DNA of 64,000 nucleotides from Rosa chinensis (taxonomy: Eukaryota; Streptophyta; Magnoliopsida; Rosales; Rosaceae). The notes beneath the pieces were generated by a model. It was not told the origin of the DNA. It saw only the letters and a list, made by a program, of their open reading frames with translations, and did no database searches. A program made the position numbers and the translations under genes. This document shows, piece after piece, positions 46,477-59,197 of the stretch (within the stretch, counting starts at the first letter, position 1; every line of letters starts with the position of its first letter). The stretch lies in the NCBI RefSeq assembly GCF_002994745.2, contig NC_037093.1, positions 21,153,555 to 21,217,554 of the forward strand, written 5' to 3'.

Positions 46477-46891
46477 GGGTTAAATACAGATTACTACCTT
46501 ATAGTTTGGGTCCAAAATCAATTCAGTCCCTGAACTTCTAATCTCATCAAAAACACCCCTACACTTTTAATTTTGATCTAATAGGTTCAATTTGTTAGTT
46601 TTCCGACAATTGAGTTATTTAACTTGTTAATGTGGCTCATATATGGCCTATGTTTTATGATGTGGTGTCTGCAGGCCACCTCTAGTCAATTTAAGAATGA
46701 GTCATACTATTAAAAATAAATAGTTTTTCAACAAATAATCCAACTATAACTTGAACCCATAACAAAATATTAACGAATTGGACCTATTAGATCAAAATTG
46801 AAAGTGCATGGGTGTTTTTGATGAAATTAGAAGTCCAGGAACTGAATTGATTTTGGACCTAAACCACAGGGTAGTAACCAGTATTTAGCCT
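46477..46891. mobile_element. Mutator-like MITE, copy 1
   Basis: Long inverted arms share GGTCCAAAATCAATTCAGT and AAAAACACCC, and the ends are GGGTTAAATAC / AGGCTAAATAC. The 9-base flanks tttatattt (46468-46476 and 46892-46900) are identical. It has no coding sequence. Confidence 0.8.
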
Positions 46892-46899
46892 TTTATATT

Positions 46900-47575
46900 T
46901 CATACATTCTAAAGAGCAACCTCTATCAATTCAAAGAAAATGGGAAAACCGACCGTTGGATGTGATTATTACAATAAATTATGAGTGTGGTACAAAATTT
47001 AGCCAATTTCACCATATTTTCGAATTTGATCGAATTGGTCAACCGTCGTCACTTGTATGTCTTCTTAGTTGACCGATGGATAACGACTGCGAAACGTGCT
47101 TATTTTTTCACATCATGTCTGTAAATATTCCATCGATGGATGTGCGTGAACATAAGATAAAAACTTCAATTTTAATTACAAAGACGTTGGCATATACCAA
47201 TTTGCCTCCTAAAGTTGTAGTGTCTTATACATTGCATTTAAATTGTTGAGGTTCATTCGAAAACAACCATGAAATGGAAAATAAATTCAGAGAAACCAAC
47301 CGCTCGATGGAGAGATTATAATGTTTTATGGTGGTTGTAGAAAATCCAGCCAATTTGGTTCTCGTTTCGAATTCGATTAGCTAGGTCAAACTTAGTTACT
47401 CTTATAAACCTATATTTATATATCATACACTCCAAAGGGAAACCTCTATCTATTCAAATAAAATGGAAAAACCGACATCTGGATGAGATTATTATAATAA
47501 ATTATCAGTGTGGTAAAAAATTTAGCTAATTTCACCATATTTTCGAATCCGATCGAATCGGTCACCGTAGTCATG
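46900..47575. repeat. Degenerate repeat, three copies of a ~130 bp unit
   Basis: Units around 46915-47050, 47260-47395 and 47435-47570 share AAAATGG(G)AAAACCGAC, GATTATTA(C/T)AATAAATTAT and CGAATT(T/C)GAT(C/T). They are separated by unrelated sequence and belong to the hAT element interior. Confidence 0.75.
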
Positions 47576-47685
47576 ACATGTAGAATATATATGCACACAT
47601 TCTATGTAGAAGTATGAGAACATCCAATTTCACCATAAGCCAAATTACAATAAATTCAAACTCACACAAAGAGACACACACACAC

Positions 47686-47716
<31 letters not shown>

Positions 47717-47721
<5 letters not shown>

Positions 47722-48136
47722 TGGTTACTACCCTGTGGTTGTTTAGGTCCAAAATCAATTCAGTCACTGGACTTCTAATTTCATCAAAAACACCCCTATA
47801 CTTTCAATTTTGATCTAATAGGTACAATCTGTTAGTTTTCCGATAATTGAGTCTTTTAACTTGTTGACATGGCTCATATATGGCCTATGTTTTATGATGT
47901 GGCGTTGAGGTGGCATGCATAGTCAATTTTGGAGTGGGTTTCACTATTAGAAATCTATCAAATAAAAAAAATTTCATCAAATAATCCAACTATAAGTTGA
48001 ACTCATAATAGAATATTAACGAATTGGACCTATTAGATCAAAATTGAAAGTACAGGGATGTTTTTGATGAAATTAGAAGTCCAGGAACTGAATTGATTTT
48101 GGACCTAAACCACAGGGTAGTAACCAGTATTTAGCC
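47717..48136. mobile_element. Mutator-like MITE, copy 2
   Basis: This is the same family as 46477-46891, in the same element, with ATACTGGTTACTACCC at the left and GGGTAGTAACCAGTATTTAG at the right. It lies in a TA microsatellite (47690-47716) and its left end has lost the first few bases. The flanks are too repetitive to define a duplication. Confidence 0.75.
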
Positions 48137-48148
48137 CTATATATATAT

Positions 48149-48149
<1 letters not shown>

Positions 48150-48197
<48 letters not shown>
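48150..48197. repeat. (AC)n microsatellite
   Basis: An AC run next to a TA run, immediately right of the MITE. Confidence 0.95.
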
Positions 48198-48201
<4 letters not shown>

Positions 48202-48281
48202 AACATGTCTAAAAGTCCCGGATCTTCAATAATGATGATATGGCACACTGAAGATTTCCAAATATATGTGCTGGGCCTTCT

Positions 48282-48875
48282 AGACATAAACTTGTAAAAG
48301 ATGCTGCAGATTCCCGTCCAAGCTGAAATGCCTTCACTTAAATTGCCATAACTCCTTCTAGAAAAGTCAGAATCGCAAACTGTAAAATTCTTCAGAAACT
48401 AGACACATGGGCCTTTCCGTGGATATAGGGTACAGCTCTTAATTCTATCCGAATAGTTCCCAGTAATTCAGAAAAATTCGGTTCTAGACATGAACTTGTA
48501 AAAGATGTTGCAGAGTCCCGTCCAAGCAAAACTGCCTTCACTTAAATTGCCATAACTCCTTCTAGAAAAGTCAGAATCGCAAACCATAAAATTTCTCAGA
48601 AACTAAACAGATGGGGCTTTCCGTGCATATAGGGTACAACTCCTAATTCCATCCGAACAGTTCCCAGTAATTCAGCGAAATTAGGTTCAAGACATGAACT
48701 CGTTCAAGCTGAACTGCCTTCACTTAAATTGCCATAACTCCTTCTAGAGAAGTCAGAATCACAAACCTTAAAATTTCTCAGAAACTAGACACATGGGGCT
48801 TTCCTTGCATATAGGTACAACTCCTAATTCCATTCGAACACTTCCCAGTAATTCAACGAAGTTAGGTATTTTGCA
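48282..48875. repeat. Tandem repeat of ~205 bp, three copies
   Basis: Units begin GACAT(A/G)AACTTGTAAAAG at 48282 and 48486 and (shortened) near 48691. Each carries TTGCCATAACTCCTTCTAGA and TGCATATAGGGTACAACTCC or close variants. The units resemble the 3' non-coding sequence of E1 around 32280-32760 (GTGCATATGTGGCAC), so they may be retrotransposon-derived sequence caught in the hAT element. Confidence 0.85.
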
Positions 48876-51560
48876 CAATAGTTTCTATGATATTATATAT
48901 AATAATTTTTTGTTTGCGGCTTTTACGGGCCGGGCCTCTGGGCCGGGCCAGGTTTCAAACGCATAAACCAAGCCCGGCCCTCTACCCATCAAGCCGGGCC
49001 TCTGGCGGGTTTTTTGACTGGCCAGGCCGGGCTTTTGGCCCTCCCAGCCAGCGGGCCTCCATCGGCTCACTTGATCCGCGGGCTTTTTGATGAGGCCTAT
49101 GTTGGGCCTTCGCTTTATTCTAGACTTCAAATCTAAAATGTAAAAATACAAAAGTTCATATAAACTTAACAAATTCACACAAAGCCGTATACATTATTTC
49201 TCTCTTTTTTTCCAATGATTTTTTCCTTCTTTTTTTTTTCTTTCTTTTTTCTCACGGCACACACATGACAAAATATTTCCATGGACAGCTATCCCACACT
49301 TGAGCTTTCACCTCTTCTCAATCCTCAATCTTCAATCTTCACGTCTTCTTCCTTTGCAAAGTCTCAAAATTAGCTCCACTAAGTCTTTAGAACGAAGGGT
49401 AATGTTGTAACTATACTAAGGTTAAGGGTTAAGGATTTTTAGGGTGATGAAAGAAAAGGCTAAAAATGTAGGCTCAAAGGGGTTAAACTAGGGGATAGTG
49501 CACTCACGTGTAAACAAAATAAGGACATAGGTTTATTTGGTAATGATGGTAAAATCCTAAGGTGCCTTTATCCTTTCCAAAATCAGGGATAGATATTGAT
49601 AAAAGTTTTAACAAGTATAACAGTGAATTCTAGCATTCTCTAGTCGATCCATTAAAGAGCTATGGCATATAATCAATCAAATGAAAGATAATGAGATCAA
49701 CTAAGCATTGCCAAAAATTCAAGAATATACATAAAGTATACAACGTTAATCACTCCAAAGAAAGAGGGGCTCAAATTCTCACATGGGCTATTTTGAATCA
49801 GAACTCATTTTAACATGCTCATAATCTATACCATGTTATCAAATCTATATCCACTACACAATTATATATCACATACAAGTCTCATTTAACCAAAAAAAAA
49901 AAATTCCATCTTAATCTTGTGATCATCTTTTAGCCATAATTTCAGAGATATAAACTCATCCCACACAATTGAAAAGGCGACCTAAGACTCAAAAACCAAA
50001 AATAAAAACAAAAACACTAACATAAATGATGCAACAAGACGCAAAAACAATTTTAGACTTACTGTTTTTCTCTTCTTTTTTCGGTAACTCATTTGAGACA
50101 TGACCAGGTGAAGAGAGGAACGATTTTGGCGGAGCTTAGCTCACTTGATTAGCAGGGGACGAGTCCCTTTGCTAGCATTTCTCATATCCAAACCAGATCT
50201 GAGATATCACATCCTACTCAGATGGGCCTAGTTAACCAAAATTCATTTTGACTTGATAAACAAAAACCAAAAACGAAAACAAGACTAAAAAAGTTAACGC
50301 AATGTTTTTTTTATTTACGACATTTTCTGATTTTTTGTATTTTATATCTTTAACCATAAAGACTAACAACCTAAAAACAAAGAGTTAACGTTAAATCTTC
50401 CCCCACCACTTAAATCATACATTCTCTTCAATGTAAAGCAATTCAAAGCATGCAAAGCACAAAATAAGCATATAAGGGATAATCAACGCAATTATCTTAT
50501 TGAATAACCAAAAATTACAAAATAACGAACCAAATAATTGTTCCAAAAATAAACTAACGAAGAATGAAAATAACGAGTAAGATAAGAAAGCAAATCTGAT
50601 TTTTGGGGTGCCTCCCATATAGCGCTTGGTTTTAACGTCTTCTCAGCCTAGACGTGGCATTCCTTGCTCCTTAATTATTGGTGCCTTCAAAGCCTCCCTT
50701 TGGATTTGGAATATTGTTGCTTGGAAGCTTTCCTTGTTCATGGAACTTGGTCATGAAGTCCACCACTTGTCCCATTTGCTTCTTGAGATCCGCTATGTCC
50801 TTTCCATGATTTTGTTGCCCTTGAATCAAGGCTTGAGTAGAGTTATTAAGCGTCTCAATGATCTTGTCATAATTTAGGGATGTTCCTTGGCTTTGAGGAG
50901 GGGCTTGAGGTCTTTGAAAGAATGCTCCCTGTGGTCCTTTGTTGTAGGTGTTGTGATTGGTATTTTGGACATTATCATTGTCCCTCCACCTAAAGTTAGG
51001 GTGATCCCTCCATCCAGGTTGTAGGTGTTGGAGAAAGGATCATTCCTAGGACGTGCCTGTCCTTGATTCTGGTTCTGAAACCCTAAGTAGTTAGCACTTT
51101 CCCATCCACCATTCTCTATCAATTAGGGACATTGATCAGTCACGTGCCCTTGAGTAGAGCACACCCCACAAGCTTGAGCTACTCCTTGAACCTTTGGCGT
51201 TAAAACTTGAGACACAAGAGGAGTAAGCTTGTCCAACCTAGCATTTATATCCGAGTTGAGTGTCATCTCCTTCAGTTTGCTAGATGTCATCCTTATGCCC
51301 TCATAATGTTAAGCATTAGCAGCCCTATTAGCAATCAACGCCTTCCCTTGAGCTAGAGTCTTGTCCACAAAAGTACCTCCACTAGCAGCATCTAACATTT
51401 GGCGCTCAAGAAGGAGCAAACCCTCATAAAAGTATTTCAAGAGGCTTTCATCCTTGAACTTGTGTTGGGGACATTGCGCCAAAAGGGATTTGAACATTTT
51501 GTAGTACACATGGTATGACTCATCTTCAGCCTATTGAATCCCAGTGATCTTCTTCCTCAT

Positions 51561-53847
51561 TGTTAGGTCCATAATTACCTAATAATTATTCCCCTAATCT
51601 TGCACTTTTGCTTAACCTTTGTGTTTATTTATATATATTTATTATTTTTTCCTTATCATACTAGGAAATGATGAAGAAGCATGGAAATGCACTAAAAACT
51701 CAACTTTAGCACATTTTCCTACTCCGGCTAGGAGAAACGTAGCTAAGCAAGGAAGGAGGAGCGGAAGACTAACCAAATGAACTCAAAATGAGTTGAAACT
51801 TTTCAGATCTATTCCAGAAATCCTAAGGATCATTTCGTATGAAGAGTGTAATAGCTAGTTCGTAGGGGAAGGCCTTCAAAAAAATCGTCCCAAGTTTCTG
51901 ACTAAAAGATGAAAACTGCAAAACCGGACCTGTAAGGATTCCGGCAGCAGTTCCGGTCAAACCACTGTGAACTAAGATCTGATATTTTACATGGATGATC
52001 TACACTCATGGAGAAACATTTGGTATGAAGAAGTAGAGGGCCAATTCGTAACTCTAGGTAGAGATTCAATTGAAGGAAGAAAGGACAAGAAAGTGCGCAA
52101 ACGGACAAAAAATGGGTCAACGGTGGTCAACACCGGATTCCGGACATTTCCAGCCGATTTGGCCGGCCGAGAACATGTGTGGAGGACAAGAAAGAGCTGA
52201 CTATGGTTAGAGACTTTAGGTGGGAAAACTTTAGGTCTAGGTTATTTTGAAATTCAAAATTTGAAAGAGGACAAGTGGTCCAATTCTTACACCTGACACA
52301 TTTGTCTCCCATTTATTACCTTGTTCCCCTACACAATGACCATTCTACCCTTACTTTTTCTCCTTCACCAAAATATCTATGGGTTTTCTAGGTCATTTCT
52401 ATGTGAAGTCAAAAACTAGATCCACATTTTGTGCTTACACATTTCTCAATCACATCTAGCTAGCCCTTCATTTATTTTGATCTCCACCCTTGATTTGAAT
52501 TGCCTTGGCCTTTGAATAGCCTTTCCTCTCTCCCCAAAACCGTGCATCCCCTAGGCTCCCTCATTTTGGAGCATCAAAATCTCTCTTTTCTCTAGTTTTA
52601 GGTTAGTTTTGCATACCTTGTACATAGTTATTTGAGTTTGTGTGAAAAATAGGTGTGTAGGCACTTGGGTTTCACCAAAACTGAAGTTACTACACACTCT
52701 AAATCAATCACAACACTTGCTTTCACATATCCAAGCCTTTGTTCTTCTTTGTTCTTGAGTTTTGTGGATGTGTATGTTGTTCTGGGTTGTAAAACCGAGG
52801 ATCCCATACCTTGAAGCAATTCTCCCATCATTTGACATCTTTGAGAGCTAAGTGGGAGGTTGGGTAGTTCTTCTCTTTTCTCTTCCTTCTCTTTTTAATT
52901 TGATGTCCATGGCTTGTATTTGTAATAACATGTGTTGTGAGTAGTTAGATTTGAGGCTAAGGCTAGCCCTAGCCAAACATATGTGCAAATAATGTAAATT
53001 TCCATATGGTTTGATGTTTATGCATGTTTTGAATCTTTTGGCTACTATACTTTCATATATCCTAAGTGTGTTTATAGATTTATCACCTAGAAACATGCTT
53101 AGGAAATTAATGAATAGGAAATATGAACTTGAAAAACTCTTGATTCCGTGAGCATGTGTAGCTAATTAGGTGGTGGCTTAGCTTATTCCTACGAGAAGAA
53201 CTAAGTTGCTTGAATTTCTTACCTTGAAATTAAAGCATGATGTTGTGAGTTTAGGTTCCGGAAGAATTTAGGCTCACGGCACCATAGGCCATTTAGGATC
53301 TAGAAGATTTGAATGGTATAAAGGTTGTGTAATTTAGCTTTGCTTCGGAAGAGATTGTTAAATTACATGACTAGTTGGTTTCTTGGTAGCTTCATCAAAA
53401 CACTAGGGGAAAATTTATCAAAGCATGTTATTACATTAAATATGGGTTACATTTTGTGCATAGTAAGGTTAGGTGTGATGCCTAAGTCTCTATTCTTCTC
53501 ATTTATTTAGTCTCTACATTTTTATTTGTTTATTTTATTTTATGCATTTAATTTTCTTTATCCAAATTAAAATCAACTAAGCCGCTCACTACCACAATTG
53601 TTAATACCATCCTTATGATGTTTAGCTTCCAAAGGGCTAAGGTTGTGAACTTGTAAAAATGTAGACTTTACATGTGTTTTCTAGGTTTATTTTCATGGTA
53701 CTCTAGCTAGGGTAGAGTTACTCAATCTCTTGGGTACGATACTCTTACTTTTTTTTCCCTTACTAAAACTTGACCTCCTAATCTTGGGAGTAGGAGACAT
53801 CATACACCAAATTTTCACTTATTTTATACTCAATGATGTCCCCAACA
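51561..53847. mobile_element. Solo LTR, 2.3 kb, inside E2 gag
   Basis: It begins TGTTAGGTCC and ends GTCCCCAACA, and is flanked on both sides by ctcat (51556-51560 and 53848-53852). No internal retrotransposon domains are present. A T-rich tract and GGGTACGATACTCTTACTTT close to the right end look like the region before an LTR end, which suggests plus orientation. Small open frames inside are not genes. Confidence 0.88.
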
Positions 53848-54734
53848 CTCATAGTGATAAGTTTGTAAGCAGGGAAGAATTTCTCAAGGATTGCCTTCAT
53901 CATGGCATCCCAAGAAGTGGCATGTCCATCTGGAAGTTCATACAACCAATCTTTAGCTCTATCATATAAGGAAAAGGGGAATGTCTTCACACTACACCAA
54001 AAATCTTATCAGACAACGGCAGAAAACCGATGTGGGATTTGGAGTCCCACCGTTGTAGAGTGAGCCGTTGTCTGATGAAAAATCAGACAACGGTGGAACA
54101 CAGTTGTGTGATAAACACACAAACAACAGGTATATGTTATAACTGTTGTGTGATAGCTCGACAGATGGTTAGGTAGATGCCAGGCGCAACTGCGCGGCAG
54201 GTGCGGCGCTGCCTTCAGACAACAGTGCCAGTTTTCAAACTGTTGTATGTTAAGCTTGTTAGACAACAGACTTTTATTTTGTGTGTTGTCTGATTAACAT
54301 TGAGACAACAGAGTTTAATTACTTCTGTTGTGTGAGTGTAGATTAGAAGACAGTGATTTGTTAAAAACCGATGTGTGATATGAATGATTGCAGTGTGATT
54401 TGTCTCCATTTTTGGCCATTCAGACAACGGATAATTGTCATTATATCTATTTTGTTGTCTGATTATTTGAACATATCTCATTCCTGAATTAGATTGTGCA
54501 TTTGATCCATTTACATACTAAATATAAACATTGCAAACTATCAAATATAAACATTGCAAACCACTAATCATTGAACCCAACATTTTAAACAAGAAAATCA
54601 TTTAGTGCATGCCCATCTACTTGGGAAATCAAAAAGCTGATACATATGTAACCACACAATGCACCTGATACATATGCAGCTGATACATGTCCCCCCTTTT
54701 CAATATGTAACCAACTATGCAGCTGATACATATG

Positions 54735-54908
54735 TCCCCCCTTTTCAATATCTTGAGGAAGCTTGCGGAAAAATTCAACGGTGAGGTAACCACACTCCAT
54801 ATCAACTAGCTGCATAGTTGCTTCCTTGCTCTCTTCTTTTATCCTATCCAACGATTCAAATCTTGCATTCCCAACTTCTACTCTTAAAGTGGGATACTGC
54901 TTTAATTC
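54735..54908 (-). pseudogene. Captured exon of a dynamin-related protein 1 (DRP1) gene
   Basis: After an acceptor-like GTAG, the exon reads [15 protein letters not shown], then [20 protein letters not shown], then [13 protein letters not shown] and EKGG. This is the stalk/GED-proximal region of plant dynamin-related proteins of the DRP1 group, large GTPases that pinch membranes at the cell plate and plasma membrane. Only this exon is seen; the GTPase domain is missing. The exon end is blurred by a short local duplication (ATTGAAAAGGGGGGACAT twice). Reading is open over the whole piece, with a few substitutions from the family pattern (for example Arg in NARFES where Ala-Ile is usual). Confidence 0.85.
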
Positions 54909-55859
54909 CTACACACCACAGGAAAACATCCCATTAAAAATAATAGATTAAACAAATTTAGGTTATAATGAATAACTAACAGCTATCCTCTTAGGTAAAT
55001 TCAATATATTATTCTGCATTTTTACAGAAAATAATCAAAAGGGTTTAATTTCCAAGTCGAAAAAACACGAACTAAAACCATAAAAATTGCTGGAAATACC
55101 CAAAATCCTACAAACATACTCATAAGCATTCTAAGAGTAACAATAAGCTGCAAGCTTGAGACAGTTTCAGAAAACTGGTAACAAGAAAGAAAAATTCACC
55201 AACAACTATTCTTTCAGTGATTTTAAGCACAACTTTCCAGATTTCAAGTAGACATGCAAAGCTACTATTTTGGTTAGTTTCATGCTATTCGCAGTTCAAA
55301 TGGATGGTCAAACAAGAATCCAAAGTGACTGAAATGCTAAATTCTGCAGAAATCCTGAAACAGTGCAGTAACTTCAAAATAGCATAAGTATCTCATTTTA
55401 ACTCCTTTTTTCACGAAACCATGTTCAAAATGATCATTGAAGAGTCTCCTTTAAGATATCAAAAACTGAGAGTAAAATAAGAAGTATAGGTTTTTCGAAA
55501 ATCATGAAATGCCCCACTGGTTCAGCTTGGGTGTCAAATGCGGGAAGAGTCAAAATATCAAAACAGGCTTAGCCACTCATATCAAATGCTTGTAGATACT
55601 TGAACCTAGAGACGAAAAGCCAATATCGGTAATACTAGAAGAAAAATGCCAGCAAATTAACAATTCCTAAAATCATGCAGAAAACAGAAATGAGCGCGGC
55701 TGGGGAAGTGTTCCATACCTTGCTACCACATATGAAAGAAGAAGAAAAAGAAAATTATGTAGATAGAAAAAAAAAAATTCGTGTCCCATGCACAATATTC
55801 CAAAAAAACTGAATGGACGAATAAATCTCTACATATACACACAATTGGACAACTTACCT

Positions 55860-55945
55860 AACCATATTGGAAAATTCGTTTTAACGCCTCATCCACATGC
55901 TGTTGATCCCCATAGCGGTATCTCGTAACATCATTCCTGACCTAA
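55860..55945 (-). pseudogene. Possible captured exon, unidentified
   Basis: Read on the minus strand, an open stretch VRNDVTRYRYGDQQHVDEAL continues into KRIFQYG and is flanked by splice-like bases. It lies between the DRP1 exon and the methyltransferase exons of CACTA-B. I do not recognise the protein family. Confidence 0.35.
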
Positions 55946-57477
55946 TTATAGATATGTAATTTCATACATCATATTAACTTGGGCACATAACACAAGAAAA
56001 CTAAAGCATTTGATGTTGATGCATGAGACCAAATCTATCTACCTGTGCATTAAAAAAAAAAAGTCATATATTAACTTAGAAAGCAGGACAAGGCCTATGT
56101 GCTACACAATTGGCTCCATGCAGCATGAATCATCACAGGAAAAGAGTTCACTGAGATTGGAGTGGTGCATTATAAATATATACTGTGGGATTATGAAGGT
56201 ACAAAATGTTTATGTTTATGGTCAGTATAATTTCTTAAAGAAAAACTATAGGGAAAATAGTCATCCACCCTAGATATTTGGGTAGTTGAGTAGTAGCAAA
56301 TGCTACTTTCACTAATATTCTAAGGGTTGGACTAAAAGATTGAAATATTAAAATCCTCAATAATTTGTGGTCGATATTGATGGAAATTCAAGCTCCAAAG
56401 TTCCAAAGCGATGGTGGCATTTCCGCAAGATTGTATTTCAGCAATACTGATGCTGACTCTCAAACAAGCATTATATAAGTTGATCTTTATGATTGTCAAT
56501 GAAGGTAACTCTTAAACTGACACCGTGGTCAGTAAATAAATTCTCAAAACATGGAGCCTTAATGCCCCCAGATATGTTCAAGTTGTTATAAGGAAGGACA
56601 AGAGTGAAAGCATGCTCGACTGCAAGCCATTGAGAATGCTAAAATCAAAGATGCCTATATTCATACCGGATAGTAAGAGAGAAACAATAACAACACAAAC
56701 TTCTTGCCAGTTGGACTCCTACGTTTTGACGGTGAAGTAAGAAATTTATCACATCATATGCCACATATCCATCTTCTTAAAATGACCACATCTAATGTAA
56801 ACAGTAATTCAATGCAAGGCAAGCACCTGTATAAGAATTGGATGGCAGCTGTTTTCATATTAACTTCCAGTTTCTCCATAGTAGTTGTTTTGGCTGTGAT
56901 AATACAGAGGGTATTATCAAACATATTATACACTATGAAACACTATAAGCAGGAAAAATGTCATAAATAGTTCATGCATTATTTTTACCTGAAGCACTAA
57001 GATGGTCAGGTAGTATAGCAAGAGATTGAAGGAGTTTCTGTAGCTCTTAGATTTATTTCTTTTATACTCTAGACTAAAAAGAAAAAAGTAAACATTTAAA
57101 TTACATATGAATGGCTTTGGCATATGATACCAATAGATTGAGAGAGAAAGAAATTGGTAAATAGGTAGTAAGTGAAAGGGTTGAAAATTAATGAAGTTCA
57201 TATGCATATTCATGAACAGTCAATAAACACATCCTTGAGCTTCATAGGTTTAAAGCGTAAACATATTCATAATATTTAACATAGAAACCATATTAGTATC
57301 AAATAAATAAATAATTATGTAAAAAAAAAAAAAAGCCCACTCATACATGATTATAGTATGATGTATTCCTATTCACTTTCACCCAATGAATCAGGTAGAT
57401 AGGAAACAAGAGCCAACAAATTCTATGGTGATATAGTGCTCTGTAATTTTTTTAACATGAGTCTAAATTTCCAACTA

Positions 57478-58099
57478 GCTCACCATCTTTCTTCACCACT
57501 GATAGGAACTTTCGAGTTCCCCCTCCTACTCCAAAATAATGCTTCTTGGCTGCCAAGTAGACTACTCCATGAGGACGAGTGATGCACTATAATCAAACAT
57601 ATTGGTCCTAAAGCAGCTTCACAGTCTAAATCTATAAGCAATGAACAACTATATAGATAATACCTTCTTTATGAGTTCATAGAGATGCTAAAGAGTGGAG
57701 ATTGAGTAAATTGTCTATGCCATTAAAATATATAATATCATATTCTGCATCTGGACTTTGCCTTGAACTAACCTTAACATCCTTCTCATTGTTTTGTGCA
57801 TAGGGAAGAAGGTTATGGACTTCACGCCAGTCCCCAGCAAAAAAACGAATTTCCACCCCCTTATCACACTTTGTCTCTTGCAATGCTGGGGGTTGGAAGC
57901 TTGGAACATTTGCATTTACATTAGTGTTGACATTGCAGGATCTTAGCATTGAAGTCCTAGAAATGAATAGCAGCTGCACCCTGATGCAACATCAGAGGCT
58001 TAAGGAATATAATCTAAGATGCTAAATTTACAAGCTTAAGAGACAAAACCTAACCTCAAGGCAGGCAAAGATACCAGGAAGTCCATGGCCACAGCCAAG
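57478..58099 (-). pseudogene. Captured exons of a histidine protein methyltransferase 1 (METTL18-type) gene
   Basis: Exon 58099-58055 encodes LGCGHGLPGIFACLE, the cofactor-binding motif, with GT-AG sites and phase 0. The next piece (57980 to ~57720) contains GAAAIHF, a TAG at the following codon, DFNA, then (after a frame change) IRFFAGDWREVHNLLPYA and YDII. The third piece (~57588-57478) has PHGVVYLAAKKHYFGVGGGT and KFLSV. These match the order in the plant homologue of the enzyme that methylates a histidine of ribosomal protein L3. The N-terminal region and the C-terminus are missing, and a stop and a shift make it non-functional. Confidence 0.85.
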
Positions 58100-58301
58100 C
58101 TGGAAAATTAATCAAGGAGCACAGTAAGGCATACAGAGGAACAGGTTAGAGGAGATAAGTGACGCTAAATTGTTAAGAATAGAAGCCTTAGTCTCATCAA
58201 TACTATTTCTTTATCAATTGCAGATTTACCACAAAAAAATTAACACATATCTCAGACCTTAAAAACACTACAGCCCAACAAAACAAAGCAATTGCACAAT
58301 A

Positions 58302-58514
58302 TCAATTATCCAAATTGAAGCAACCCCTAAATATTGGTCTATTGCAAGACTCATGAGAATCAATGCTAAAGATGTGCACGAGGCAGCCATCATCAAGATT
58401 GTTTATAAGACAAGAAGAAGAAGAAGAAGATGATGATGACGACTTTGATAAGCTGATTCTCTTTTGAACAATTCTCTTCCACTTTGTTTGCTTCATCTCT
58501 TCTCCCACCTCCAT
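58302..58514 (-). other. CACTA-B interior with a serine-codon repeat
   Basis: A GAA/GAT trinucleotide tract (58405-58440) in an otherwise unrecognised segment. A short minus-strand frame across it (70 aa, serine run) is not supported as a gene. Confidence 0.3.
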
Positions 58515-59089
58515 AGCTTTCTCTGCTGCAAAAGATCAAATTATCCCTAAATTTGAACCAAATCTAAACCAGTTATATCCTTTCTGATAAAATGAAACCC
58601 AACACAACCAAGCTCTCAATCCTTTCATGAAATAGAGTGAATTGCCAACCTTGTATACCTAAACCCATTAACTCATAACACAAGCAAATAGAGTAACATT
58701 TATATGAAACCAATTAGAGATAACTGGAGATCGATATCAGGTGGTAAAGCATTACCCAATCACCAGTAAGCTTCTCAAATTTCACACAACCAACAAAATA
58801 TTCCAAATTTGCTTGATTATAATATCCTACATTCAAAATTAGTATAAAACATCATCCACATCTTTTTAATATCAATCAAATCATTAAACCTTACGAGCCC
58901 CAAATAGAAAAATCCATGAGACCCGTCCGTAATTGAAAATAGCAAACAACACAAACACATACTATCAATACATAAAGAAGGCCATTAGATAAATCAAACT
59001 AATACAAGAATCATTAGATGAACGAATACAACAGAGCCATTCAAACAAAAATTCACATACAAAAAAAAAATCTACGAAGAACAAACCCT

Positions 59090-59197
59090 AACCTCGAGCT
59101 GTGAGACGAATGCGATAAAGGTATTGGAGTCGAAGGCAGAAAAGGTTGGGTCTTGGACGAGGATTGGACCTATATCAAAGTTGAATGGAGTCATCGT
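59090..59197 (-). pseudogene. Possible first exon of a captured gene in CACTA-B
   Basis: On the minus strand an ATG at about 59194 opens a frame reading MTPFNFDIGPILVQDPTFSA, then FDSNTFIAFVSQLE, ending at a donor-like GAG|GTTAGG. I do not recognise the family. Its position upstream of the methyltransferase exons means it could supply the start codon of a fused transcript. Confidence 0.4.

Larger units (their letters stand above)
46308..49099. mobile_element. Non-autonomous hAT transposon, 2.8 kb
   Basis: The ends TAGGCCTCGTCAA (46308) and, inverted, TAGGCCTCATCAA (49099) match at 12 of 13 bases. They are flanked by an exact 8-base duplication, tgttgggc (46300-46307 and 49100-49107). GGGCCGGGC-type repeats follow each end, as in many plant hAT elements. 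No transposase is encoded. Two Mutator-like MITEs, an array of hAT-internal repeats and a retroelement-like tandem array lie inside. Confidence 0.88.
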
